Shown here: positions 1 through 12,400 of the stretch, in pieces
Numbering within the stretch: the stretch's first letter is position 1
Layout: the number at the start of each line of letters is the position of its first letter
Assembly (NCBI RefSeq): GCF_020085105.1
Contig: NC_058046.1
Location: 5,804,675 to 5,868,674 of the forward strand
Length of the DNA: 64,000 bases
From: Siniperca chuatsi
Taxonomy: Eukaryota > Chordata > Actinopteri > Centrarchiformes > Sinipercidae
Reading direction: 5' to 3'
Notes under the pieces: model-generated
The model's database searches: none
Seen by the model: only the letters and a program-made list of their open reading frames with translations
Told to the model about the DNA's origin: nothing
Made by a program: the position numbers and the translations under genes

Positions 1-224
1 CATCGTGCGGTTTTGGAGCCTGACCCATACTTTGGTGGCTTAAAGTCAGGATATCTCGGCCTCTACTGTACTGATTTTTGACCATTCTTTTTTTAATCTG
101 TCTCTTGCAAATCCCCCAACGTAATAGAAAAGCAATTCAAAATTGCTGGAGTGCTCCTATAAAATGACCATCTGCCACATCTGGTGTCATTACTGAGTTT
201 CTGTCACTGTGCGTTGATCCCCAG

Positions 225-3200
225 GACACCAGTAACAGCAGAGTGAAGGATCGGTCTGCGGCTCCATCTCCAGTGCAGATCTCCACTGCTGCTCCAGTTT
301 CAGCACACGGTAAGCTTCTTCGACCTGTTCATATATGCATTCTTCCTGCAGCACAGGATTATAAAGAACACAAACTCTTATGATGGTGTACAGTATGTTT
401 TACAAATTCTTGGTAAATGCCCTAATTTTAAACTGTTAACTTATTTAGGTTTTCCTGCAGTACATCCTCATCCTCACACTGCTCCACCTTCTGCCTTACT
501 TCCTGTTATGACCACTGTTGCCCCACAGCCTGGGCTGACAGGCAACAGCCATGCCTTTCAGGTAAGATTTCACCACATTTTGTACTAATTTTGTCTAATT
601 ATGTCTCAATATCGGTGCCAAATGTTGTTTAATATCCTTACACCTACACTCAGACCTCTGTGACTGCATCTCATCTCCAGCCTGTTGGCCACGTCTACCC
701 TGCACAAACTGTCCCATACATGGGTAAGAGCGTTCAGTTCAATTACAAGGAAGCCATTATGATCAGTCCAGGTTTATGTAGAGGGTTGTATAGAGTGAAA
801 TGAAAAATGTAATGCAGTTTGTTAGTAAACCTGTACCCTAAGCTCTTGACACTTGTATCAAACTGCTGTACCTTGAACTTTAGGGTCCATTTCACCATTT
901 AATAATGCACTTCTGCAAGATAGTTTTGCGTTTGATTCAATTGATGAAGCTGTTACGAATTACAAACCCTGAGATTGTGTTGTTTTCTCCAGGCTCCAGT
1001 GATGTGACTTCCTTCTTGATGACTGAGGCCCGACAACACAACACAGAGATCCGATTAGCTGTTGGAAAAGTAGCAGATAAAGTGGATCATCTGGCCTCAA
1101 AGGTATAAACTCTATGTACAAGAATATTTTTTATTAAGTGGCTTTAACATAAAGGCAATCTCAGAACCAGTGACCAATGTTTCAGGGCTTCGGGTGTAGC
1201 CAGCAGATATCCGGATAACAGAGACTGCCTCTTCCGTGTGTCGGTCATTAGCAGTCTGATTAGCAATCTCGGAACCCAGGGTTCTGAGATAGACAAAAAG
1301 CGAAATCGTCGTCAAACGATAACCGATGGGTTTGATTTCAGATTGCATTTTGGCCAATGCGTTCAGCCTCTTTTGCTCTCCACACGGACTGTTTACCTGC
1401 ATGCAACCAAAGCCTGCTCAAACGTAGCTGGTCAATACTACTCAGACTACAAACTACACACTACTCGGACTACCAAACCAGAACGCTTCCGATGCCAAAA
1501 TCTGCCTACAGATTCTGCATTCATATCCAGATATCTGTTTATAGAGATTAACATAACTGAGATTCATCTAGTTCTTGTCTTTTTTTACTTTAACAGATAG
1601 ATGACCTTCAAAGGCAGGGAAGTCTTTCCATGGGTGTGTCTAGTATGTCGATGGAAACCTCCATGATCATGCACAACATCCAAAGAATTGTCCAGGTACA
1701 CACCTGAATAGTAAAGTGCCTTGTGTTTTTGGAGGCTCTGTTACTTGTTTTTACCTCAGCTGTTTTTTATAAGTATTGATTCTCTTATTACATCTTTCTG
1801 TGTATTGGGACTTGTCATCAGTAATCAAACTGTGTTCTGAAAATTCCTTTTTTGTTTTTAGGAAAATGAATGTTTAAAAAAGGAAGTTTTTGAGAAAAGC
1901 TCTCGCATTGATGAGCAAAACCGCAAGATCGGGGAGCTCATCAACCAGAACCAGAGGTGAGTCAGAAAATGTCAGTCACAATGATGGTTGACAGAAACAT
2001 CAAACATCATGTTTCCACTTGTGTCACTTGCAATAGAAATGTATATAATCTCTCACTCATGATAATGCGGAGGTCTTCTGTTTAAAACCACCATTATGAG
2101 ACTTATTAGGGTTCAAACCCAGTTGGGGTAGAACGTAAGAAATGAATGGCCAAAATTTTGAAAGTTTTAAAAATGTTTTGTATGGGCCAGTATGTGATCT
2201 TGCACATTACTATTTCAAAAATGATAGGCAAGTGTGGAGGATATATTGCAAATAGTTTGACAAAACTGAAAAGTTTTCAGTTGTCAATATCTCCTCCACA
2301 CTGTCACACTGTGATTGATCTGGCTGGACTAACAGTGACAGCAGACCAAACTGACTCATGTAGCTTAAAGAAAGTATCAGGAACGTTTTCAGTCTGAATG
2401 TGTTTGAGGTGGATGTAATGTGGTTGTGCTTTGGTTGTCTAGGTACATGGAGCAGAGTAACCTGCTACTGGAACAGAGGAATGACTCCCTCAAGTCATCC
2501 AGTGAGCAGAACCAGGCCAGATTACTGCAGGCTGAGCAGGACAAGGTAAGGATTTGTCTTTAGTGGTGAAAAGGCGAACAATTGAGACTGTAGATCGATT
2601 GTGCATTCACACTGTAACAAAGATGATGTTACTCTCTTGCAATGCTGACTGTCAGAAGATAGTAGTTTGTGATGGAACCAAAACATCACATACTCCAGAG
2701 TAATGTCATAAAATTTGCCTGATCATATGTTTGTGGCTGCAGATCACTGCTTGTGCATGTGGTCAGAGCCTCTAACCTGCATAGCCAGTGTCACGTCAAC
2801 CAAATAGCTTGCAGTGTGTGAATGTTCCTTCAGACTGTGGAGTTGGTTTCACAAAATATGGGGGAATATGCATCTCACCCTGTCATCCAGCATCTAGAGC
2901 ATGCTGTATTAGAGCCCAACAGATACGTTGGTGGGACCAGGATTAAAGGCCGATTATATATATATCCATACTGGCGTTTCTGTGAGATGATAAGAGGCAA
3001 GAAATGCCAGTACAGAAATGCCAAAGATATGTTTGAGGTAGTTTAGACAAAGTGTCTACATTGCATAATTTGTCCACCAGAGCACTGACATGTTTATTTT
3101 TTAACTGTAAAATGTCATGCTCAGTATATATCTTGGCCTTTAATAACCACATTTAAGGGATCTTTATCAAACATGTTTGTTATGCATTTAGGGAAAAATG

Positions 3201-3446
3201 ACTATTGGCCAATATATTCGATTTTTTTACTTTTAAATATCGGTATTTGTATCGATCTCAAAAACCCAGTATCTGTTGGGCCAAAGCACAATGGTAGGTG
3301 GGGGTCTTTATAATTAAAGACTCAATGGTTTTATTAAGGGCCCTAGCCCGAGTTGGGAACCACGAATGCAAGCCATTGTGGTGCCCAGTACCAATGGTGC
3401 TGGGAACCCTATTGAAATCGCTCAGATTGTTATTTTTATTTATTTA

Positions 3447-3477
<31 letters not shown>

Positions 3478-6400
3478 TTATTTATTTATTTTCTCATTCG
3501 TAAAAGTGGTACTGCAGCCTACACTGTAAGAGTTATGCAAGTGAAATTCCCAGGAGTGGTTTAGACCCGTGCACACACCTTTGACACCAAAAATGACATG
3601 TCAACCAGCAGGTGGCGCTATAATCAAGGTAAACGCGTTTTGGCCAGTAACTCCCACATAGTATGTCGCACATTAGAAAACCTGACATGCACGTGTTCCC
3701 TGAATTGAGATGCATCTTGCGATATAGGCCACGCCCATTTCTGCCTGTAATTTTTCCCCCGCAAAATTGTGAAATATGCAAAACCTCCTTTTCGAACTCC
3801 TCCTAGACGTTAAGTCTGATCTGCACGCAACTTTGCACATTGAATCTTTGGACCCTCATGATCAAAAGTTATTAAAAGAATTTTGATACTCCAAAAAATG
3901 CGCAAGTTAAAAAGGAACAACTTCCTATAGGTTGCAGTAAAACAGGAAGAGATGTCATATCTCCACATAGGATTGTCCAAACACAAAACTCGGGCCAGTA
4001 CTTTCCCATGCCTCACCGAGGCTCAGTGCAAAATTTGGCCACTAGGTGGCGCTATTGTTGCAAAACAATGAAATATGGAAAAAAAATAAAAAATTCCAAA
4101 CTACTGTTTCTGAACTGAATATTTTCCAATCTCTGTGTTGATCTTCACTTGCGACTTCCATTGCGCTCGTGGTACTGCAGGTCCGACTTGCATTGTCTCC
4201 GTGGGCCATGTTGCGACTTGCACCGGAGTCTTGGACGCCATAATACCTGCTTGCAGGTCTATTTCTTTTTTTTTTTTTTTTTTTTTTACTTTCTCCTATA
4301 CTTTAAAGTCAACAAAAGGAAATCTAGTGTGAGTATGCAGCTGTCTGTTCCTACAGCTGTTAGAATGTCTACCATTTTCAAGGTCTATTTTCTCTAAGAA
4401 ACTACATTTATTCACTATTTCACCATTTTTACATTTGATGTATATGGGTGATTTTACATGTTTCCATAACAGGTTTTAAACTTCTTTTTCTGGTGAAAAC
4501 CATGAATCTCCAAAGTTGGTGATAATGAATTTTTCAGATAAACTTAAGGATCAAGGCTTTGTGGATTGAGATCTCCTACTTCTTTACCTAAATAAATGGA
4601 AACAGGGCTGGTTTCCTTAGCTCATTAAAAAGTTGATGCTTCAGAGTTACTTGGTTTTCACAGGACAGTGATGATTGGTAAAATGACTTTGCATAACTAA
4701 ATGAACACTGATGCACTTTGTTCTGTCGTTAGAGATAAGTGGTAAATTTGGAAAAGTAAGTAAGGAGTACATGCATTCTTATCTTCTAGGCAATTTGAAT
4801 TATTTATTATATCATTTACTGTCTGTTTCCTGTTTATAAATTTGATGCTAATGTTAAATGCTTCGCTGCTGGCTGCCTGGTCATTGCACTGCTGTGCTGT
4901 TCTGAAGAAAATCTAGCATTTACTGCTCTCTCTTCTCAGCATGCACTGCCTCAGGACCTGGGCTCCGGCCAGGTGAGCCTGCTTTCTCTGTGTACCGCTG
5001 CCAGACTGGGGTCAAATAGTATATGCAAAATAAGTTTTTTTTAAAAACTACTAAGTTTATTTTCAAATCAGCAGCTGTTATGAGCAAACATAGCAAAGAC
5101 AGCTCCTCAGTGATTTTGATACATTTGTCATTGATAATTTAAACTCAGGAAGAAAAACTTAAGAGAAAAACTTAAAGAAATTTGCAATGATGTCCATTTA
5201 GAGGAAGCACAACTGATAAGTCCCTGAGACAGTAAATGGTCAATTCCACTAAACAAGTTACAGGATGGAAGTAAGTTTAGACAAAAGATTTAAATTTCAT
5301 TTTGAATGCAATTTTGGGACTTAATAGCTGATCTGACTATCTGGTTTGTCCTGATCACCCCCCATTTCCAAACTTGCTGCACCAAAAGTCATGTGGAACT
5401 ACTATTTGACCCGGATCTGACCGCTGCCACTGGAATCATCCTCTTTATATCATACTTCATTAACATTTTAACTAACGTTTTTGTCTTTTTCCCTTCTGTC
5501 TCCTTTTCCATCAGTCATCACCATTTTTCTCCGACAGGGTCATGCTGCTCACACCACAAGCACCAGTCATCCCGGCGGTCACTATGTTGTTACACTGTCT
5601 CTGTGTGGCTTGGGTTTTACTTTACTGTAGACAGCCACTGGTACATCCCCTCCTCCTCACCCCTCCCCTTGTCTGCCTGCGTCTCCATCAGGTTCGTCTG
5701 ACAGAGGATCTGGCTTCGTCCACGGCCCGGCTGTCTCAGGTGCAGCTGGAAGCTTCAGCTCACCAGCAGAAGGCCGCGGAGCTGCAGAGTAAACTGAACT
5801 CAGCGCTGCAGGACAGTGAGAGCCACAGCCAACGCATCGCTGCCCTGGAAGCACAGCTGGAAAGTTTGTGTTGTCGTTTTTTTATTGATTTGGGAAATTG
5901 CAAAACATTTCATTTGATCTTAAAGTCAAAAATTTAAGAAAGTATTTTGCCTCTCATTTCAAATAGCTTGTGTCTGCTTAGTTGACAGATTAGGTACACC
6001 TAGCTAAAACTAATGCAGTCTAATACATCAGTCCTGCAATACATCCTAACTTCATGGTTCAAATTTCTAATGTTCAGTTTTTGTTGAAACGTCTTTAGAG
6101 AGGTGTTGATAAGCCTACCCTCAATGATATAAATGGGGTGGACAAAATATTTGCAACACCTCTCAATAAAACGCAATACAAATCAACAGCAGCACAAATT
6201 ACAGCCTCCAAAATGAATTGAATGAAAGTTGAATTAACACCTCTCATACATACTAACATACTAAACTGGAAACTGGAGTGTATGTGGTTATACTCATTTA
6301 ACCAGTCCTTTGTCCTGTTCTTCAGACTAATCCTGACTTAATAGCCAGCTAAAACAATCCTGTTGATTCTCATTTAGTTAACGTGTTTCTTAAACACAGA

Positions 6401-9400
6401 GTGGAAGGATAAGAGTGGAGTTTTTCTTATTTTCAAACTGAAAATATAAATCTTTAAGAAAGGGTCTCAAATATATAGTTTCATTTTTACAAAAGGATCA
6501 GTAATTTCCTAAAACAGCTGGTAACTGAAATCTAACAAAAATGCACTAACGACTAAAGAACAAAAGGTGTGTGTGTGTGTGTGTGTTAGTTTGATCTGCA
6601 TCATATGTTCATCGTGCACTAGCATGGACACGTGGTGCAGACAAAAGAAAGCACAGTAAAGCGAGAGCTTTAAGTTTTCTCTCCGCGTGTGTGGTTAAGG
6701 CCAAACTAAAGATGTATGTGTATGATCTGTTTAGGATAACAGTTAAAAGGAGTTAGTTAGCATGCAAAGACTCTGTCTGTGTGGAGCATAACATAAACTA
6801 ACAACAACTTAGCGGTGGCTGAGAACTACAGTTACAATAATAACCTTAACCATGGACAAGATCACAACAATAAAACCTCAATGAAAACACATCAGTAATG
6901 TTACATGTAAGCTTAGCTATGTACACTGTTACTTGTGCTATGCCCAGTTGTTATGTTACCCGTCTGTGGGAGGGAAAAAGAGCTTTGGCGTGCTGCTCCG
7001 TCTGCTCCGAGCAGGACACGCTGGAAGACAGCTGCTGCAATCCAGCTGCAGTGAAAAGGCCAGGAGAAAAGAGGAAGAACAATGGCCAGCTGTTCCTTTT
7101 ATTGGCCTTGTGACATCATGGGTCACAGGTCACAATTCATACACAGGTGTGAATTACTGGAGGACTGTGGACTGTGTGAAATGTCTTGATCATAATCTAG
7201 ATAACAGAGTATGATTCAGATGTGTGAATAACTCTGCATTTTAACAGGTTTGGGCTTAAGAATGTGTTGCTTTGATAGCAGCTCCAGATAAACGAAACAA
7301 ATCTGTGCTTGTGTCAAATCATCAACAGTCAAATCAAGGTAACTCAATGTACAAAGAACATGGCCCTGGAGCGTACAAGGTAAAAGTAATGCTGAAAATA
7401 ACCGACCCAGGCTGTGATAGCAGAAGCACTGGTCTAACAATGCTGTGTTTATGTGTATCAGAGCTGATGGAGGCAGTAGAGAGGGCCCAGGCTCAGTACC
7501 GCTCAGAGAAGCAAAGACGCAAAGAGATGGAGCTGAAAGTCAACAACATGGAGGAGGAACTGCAGGACCTAAAGACTGATAAAGAGAGCCTAGAACGTGT
7601 AAGTATACTTGTTTTTATAATGTTTTTGTCCTTCTGTCAGTGAAAGGGGACAGGACTTTGGTTCTCTACAGAGAGTATGCACTTAATATCACAGTATACA
7701 GAAGTCACCATAAAAACAAGGATAATATGTTAAAGGACTGGCCAGATTTAGAAAGTATTCAGGCAGGATAGTTAGTAAATGCTGACAAACAGTTGGTTCC
7801 CCTCCCTTTAAGATGCTTTCGGAAAGGAAGAAGAAGTGGCTGACTGACCGTCAGCGTCGGGATGAGGAGGTGGAGGAGCTCCGCAAGAGCAGCCAGCAGG
7901 AGCTCGACAACCTCCGAGCTCAACTTCGCAAGGCCAGGACCAGCACTGATAACACTGCATCTGAACAGGTTGCATCCAATGAAAGGGCTGTTCAGCAAAG
8001 AATATACTGTAGGAATATGAAAGCAAATTATTACAATTATTATAAACTCATTATCAATCAGTCTTCTCTCTGAACTCTGTTAAATGTCTTTTGGATCAGT
8101 TAACAAAAGACGATTTATGGAAGCGTTTATCTCAAGTGGCTACATTGTTAACATTGCTTAACTTAGAACCACTAATGGCATGTACTATGCATGTGTTGCA
8201 GTTGTCTAAGCTGCAGGCGGAGCTGGAGGAGGAGTGGAAGGGGAAATGTGATCAGATGATGGCCTCTGCTAAAGAGCAGCACAGTAGAGAGCTGGCTAAT
8301 CTAACAGAGCAGAGAGATGCTCTGCAAGACAAGCTTACCCACCTACAGGAAAAGGTAGCCATGATAAAACACACACAAAAGTCCATGCAGTTTGTCTCAT
8401 TGGTTGTTGACTTAAAGATGAACTCAAATGTTGTGCATTATGGTCACTTTAATAGTAACCCTGATGATGTCATCAGGGCATTGATTTTGATCATTCTTTT
8501 TTATATCTGTCTCTTGTGAGTCCATTAACTTAATGAAGTTGGAGTACCTCTTTTAATAATAATGTGATTTCTTTATAAGTATAGTATTACATTTTGTTTT
8601 ATCTTTTCATGCAGGGCAAGGTTATAGTTCAAGGTCATAAAACAGAGCAGGCTGAGTACAAATTACATCAGCTTTAAAAAATGTATTATGTCCCTAATAT
8701 TTAATTTAACATATTTAATGACCATTGCTTGGTGACATTAAAACCCTTGAACACAACTTGTCACAACACAACTTTTAATACATGTACCAAAAACTCAAAG
8801 GCTCAAAACTAGCTGATGCCAAAGAAAACAAACATACAAAGTACCTTGACATTTTTATAGGCTAGCTAGTTAGCTAAAAAAGCTAAAACTGCTAACTAGC
8901 CAGCTTTTTTTTTTAGCTCATTAGCTAAGTCATTATTTAAATCTTTTTGTTGTAACTACTGTTATTGTTTATAAAATTAAACCACTAGTTGTAGAGAAAG
9001 CATTAGATATTTCAATTCTCAAAGTAGAAGAAAAAACTGCTTTATGTATCTATTTCTTTTTTCTATTTGGTCAGCAACAACCAGAGGGTTTTAAAAAGAC
9101 TTCAGTTTGATTTTTTTTTTTTTAAACTAGGAGTCACCATAATTGGAAACACATTAGAGTTACATAGTGTGAAGTGTGAATATATGATGTGTGATTGCCT
9201 TTTTTTTTTTTGGCCTCTCACTCTCAACAGTTAACGATTCTGAAGCAGTCAAGAGATTCAGAAAGTTTGCTACAGCACTGCGGACAGACTGAAGAGCCGC
9301 AAGCCCTTCACGAAAAAGTAAGATGGATGACTAGTTGTCAGTCAGCCTGTACTTAAAGTAGATTAAATAGTCATCATTGGCAGGTAATGGATTTGTCAGG

Positions 9401-12400
9401 ACCAGACTTTTAAGGAATTTTGCAGGACATTACATTTCCATACACAACTGCTATTCATTCCTCAGGAAAATTATTGTTTGCTGCCTTTTATGTTCCTGGT
9501 TCCCTACCACCCCCTCCCTCCACACAAATACAAAGAAACACTCTTTTACACACACACACAGTGATTATATGTTATTCTCTTTAAGTACACAGCCTTGGAG
9601 CGGCAAGGAGTAGCTGTTAAGGAGAAACTGGAAAGAAGAGTGGCTGAACTGGAGCAGAAACTGACAGAGCAGGAGAGTTTAAGAGACACTGCAACAGAGG
9701 TGAGGAGTCATACATGAACACACACTGACACACCAATGAAACAATGAAATTAGGGTGCAGCACAATCATTCTCTCCAGTTTTCCATCATTCATGAGAAGA
9801 GTGTAACTTTGTCACTGTGGAAGTTATAGAATGAATATCAAAAATGGTCAGCTTTAGCACATTACTACCTGCAGATGTTAGTGAAGGATGGCTGAGCCTT
9901 CAGTCCCTCCCATTCTTAGTTCCTAGCTTACTTTTCACCATCCACAAACAGGAAGTCAAAAGGGCTTTGATTTTTGCTTGGGAATATTTCATGTTTTTCA
10001 GTATCTAATGTGTTGCATATTGTAAACCCATATAGGCTGTGCAGCTATTGTAGTACTAATATATGAATATAAGCTCATCTACAAGTTTTCATTAGACTGC
10101 AGTGAAAGTGTTTCCCCAGCTACTAAGTATTCAATCACATTTTGACTATGAACAAGATTCAAGACACACCATGAGACAAAAATAATTACAAGGCAAGGTA
10201 ATAAACCATTTTACCAACAAACTGCTTCTCCTTTTAGGCCCTGCTTATTAAAATCATACAGCCAAAGGTCTTCATGTATTTACGATACATCATTTCTGCC
10301 TTTTCATTAGAAACCTTTCAGTTTATTGTAATCCAATACAACATCACAACCAACAGCCTCAAAAATGACCATAGAGTTGAATCAACACCTTTCTGAACAC
10401 AATCTGAATATGATTATATTAGTGGCATGATAATGTAATAAATATGATTAATCTGCATTAATATAGGCTTTATTTAGGTTCTGTTGTATTGTACTCCATT
10501 AGAATACTACAGATGTTCCTATTTTTATGGTATTTCAGGATATATTTTAAGCACTGTATTGTAACAAAAATATCTATAAATCTATGAATTATTCTTTGTA
10601 ATGTTAATTGTTTGACAACCTTGTAAACAGAACCATGTTATTTAAATTACATTTTAAAAATAAATCAGTTATTTTTTCAGTTAGTGTTTTAAGATTATTT
10701 ATGTCATGAGCGGTACTTAAGTACTATAGGCAGGATATTCATTTATTTGTTCATGTTTTTATAGCGACAGACGCATAAGCATAGAATATTCATGTTATTA
10801 AATGATTAATGCTGAATATCATAGCTCACAGTTGTGAAGTACAACCTTTGCTTAAGTTTGATCGCGGATTTACGTATGTACATGTTTAATTTGATGGCAA
10901 AAGTTTAAGGCCAATGCACGAATGTGTCATTACTCATCATTTTTTAGCAATGAAAGTGAGGCCAGCTGTGTGTACTTGCAGGTTAAGCGTGTGATGAACG
11001 GAGTGTTTCATTCTTTGCGAGGGGAGTTTGACCTCAGTGAATCTTACAGTGGGCAGGCTGTGCTGGGGGTGATTGTCACTACCATTAAGGTAAGTGCTTT
11101 TTTACACAGAAATGCCAAAGCAGCCTTTCTGTGGCAGTCTGGAATGTCGGAAAAGAAAATACATCTGATTAATGACATGTTTTGTAAATGGACAGAATGA
11201 TGGAAATGTATGGATGGAAAAAGGTGTCTTGTATCCAATTCACATATAACTTGGTGTATATATTACAGTAAGTAGTCTCTCGTGAACCCAGTGTGGTCAG
11301 CTATAAATGTTCTTTGCCTAGGTGGCAGTCTTATGTCCCAGCTTCTATCTATCCATCTATCCATCCATCCATCCATCCATCCATCCATCCATCTCTCTCT
11401 CTCTCTCCCCCCACTGTAGGGGTCAAGCATTCAGGCCTGTACCGTTCTCTTGGTGTACGCCACTCATGAGGGCCTACTGTAATATCCCTCTCTATGTATT
11501 GACGACAGACTGTTCTTGCTGACTGTTTGATCACATCCTGCATTGACAACAATGAACCCTCTTTCAAAGTCACTTAGAGCTTTTCCTCTTGATACAAAAT
11601 TAGAATCAACTGGGTCTGCTCAGCATTTTTATCCATGCCACAGAGCATGATTGGATGTTAATTGCTTAATTGTACCATGCAGTGCACCTGTGTGGAAGTA
11701 TCTGCATTTGTTATGTTTCTCCACTCATTTATTCAGGTGTGTGTGTGTGTGTGTGTGTATGATTGTGTGATCTTTCTTAAATCATATGGATATTTTTTTC
11801 CAGAATGTAACCCTGCAGCTGCTCAGTGTCACAGACAGATCTTCACTGAATCCGAGTAAGAAGAAAGAGGAAGTGGAGGAAGAGGAGGAAGAAGAAAGTG
11901 ATGATATGAAACAAAGAGAGGAGGTAACTCATCAGAATGTACATGTGAATGGAGAGAAAGAAATCAAAGAGGATGAAAAGGAAGAAAAAGAGCATGTAGC
12001 TGAATCGTATTCTCACCAAGACAGTGAGATCCAGATGGATCAGGAAGTAGCAGCAGAGAAGGAGACAGAGACAGCGTTAAAGATACAAAGTGAGGCAGAG
12101 ACATTAGAGACCACTGGTCTCCATCCACAAACACCACAAGAGACAGCAGCAGCAGAGTCTGAAGTACAGCAGGAACAGCCAGAACACTCTGTTGCTGAAA
12201 CATCTACAGAAGAAAAAGACACCAACAAGTATGCAGATCGAGATGGTGAACCTGGTGAGGGTTCACCACCTGAGGATGGACAGGAAACGGTGTCAAAAAG
12301 AAATGCTGCAGTGAGCAGTGAGGTGGACAAAGGGACCGTGGACGAAGGAGAGCATGTAGGAGAAATTAATGCTGCTTCTCAAAAAGCCTTTGGACCCCCA

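Noticed and set aside
5306..5701. Long frame before the fkbp15 exon at 5692
   Set aside because: It ends in the polypyrimidine tract of the acceptor and resembles intron translation.
11964..12330. Minus-strand frames opposite the acidic fkbp15 exon
   Set aside because: Shadows of the Glu/Lys-rich coding exon on the + strand, with no splice or family support.
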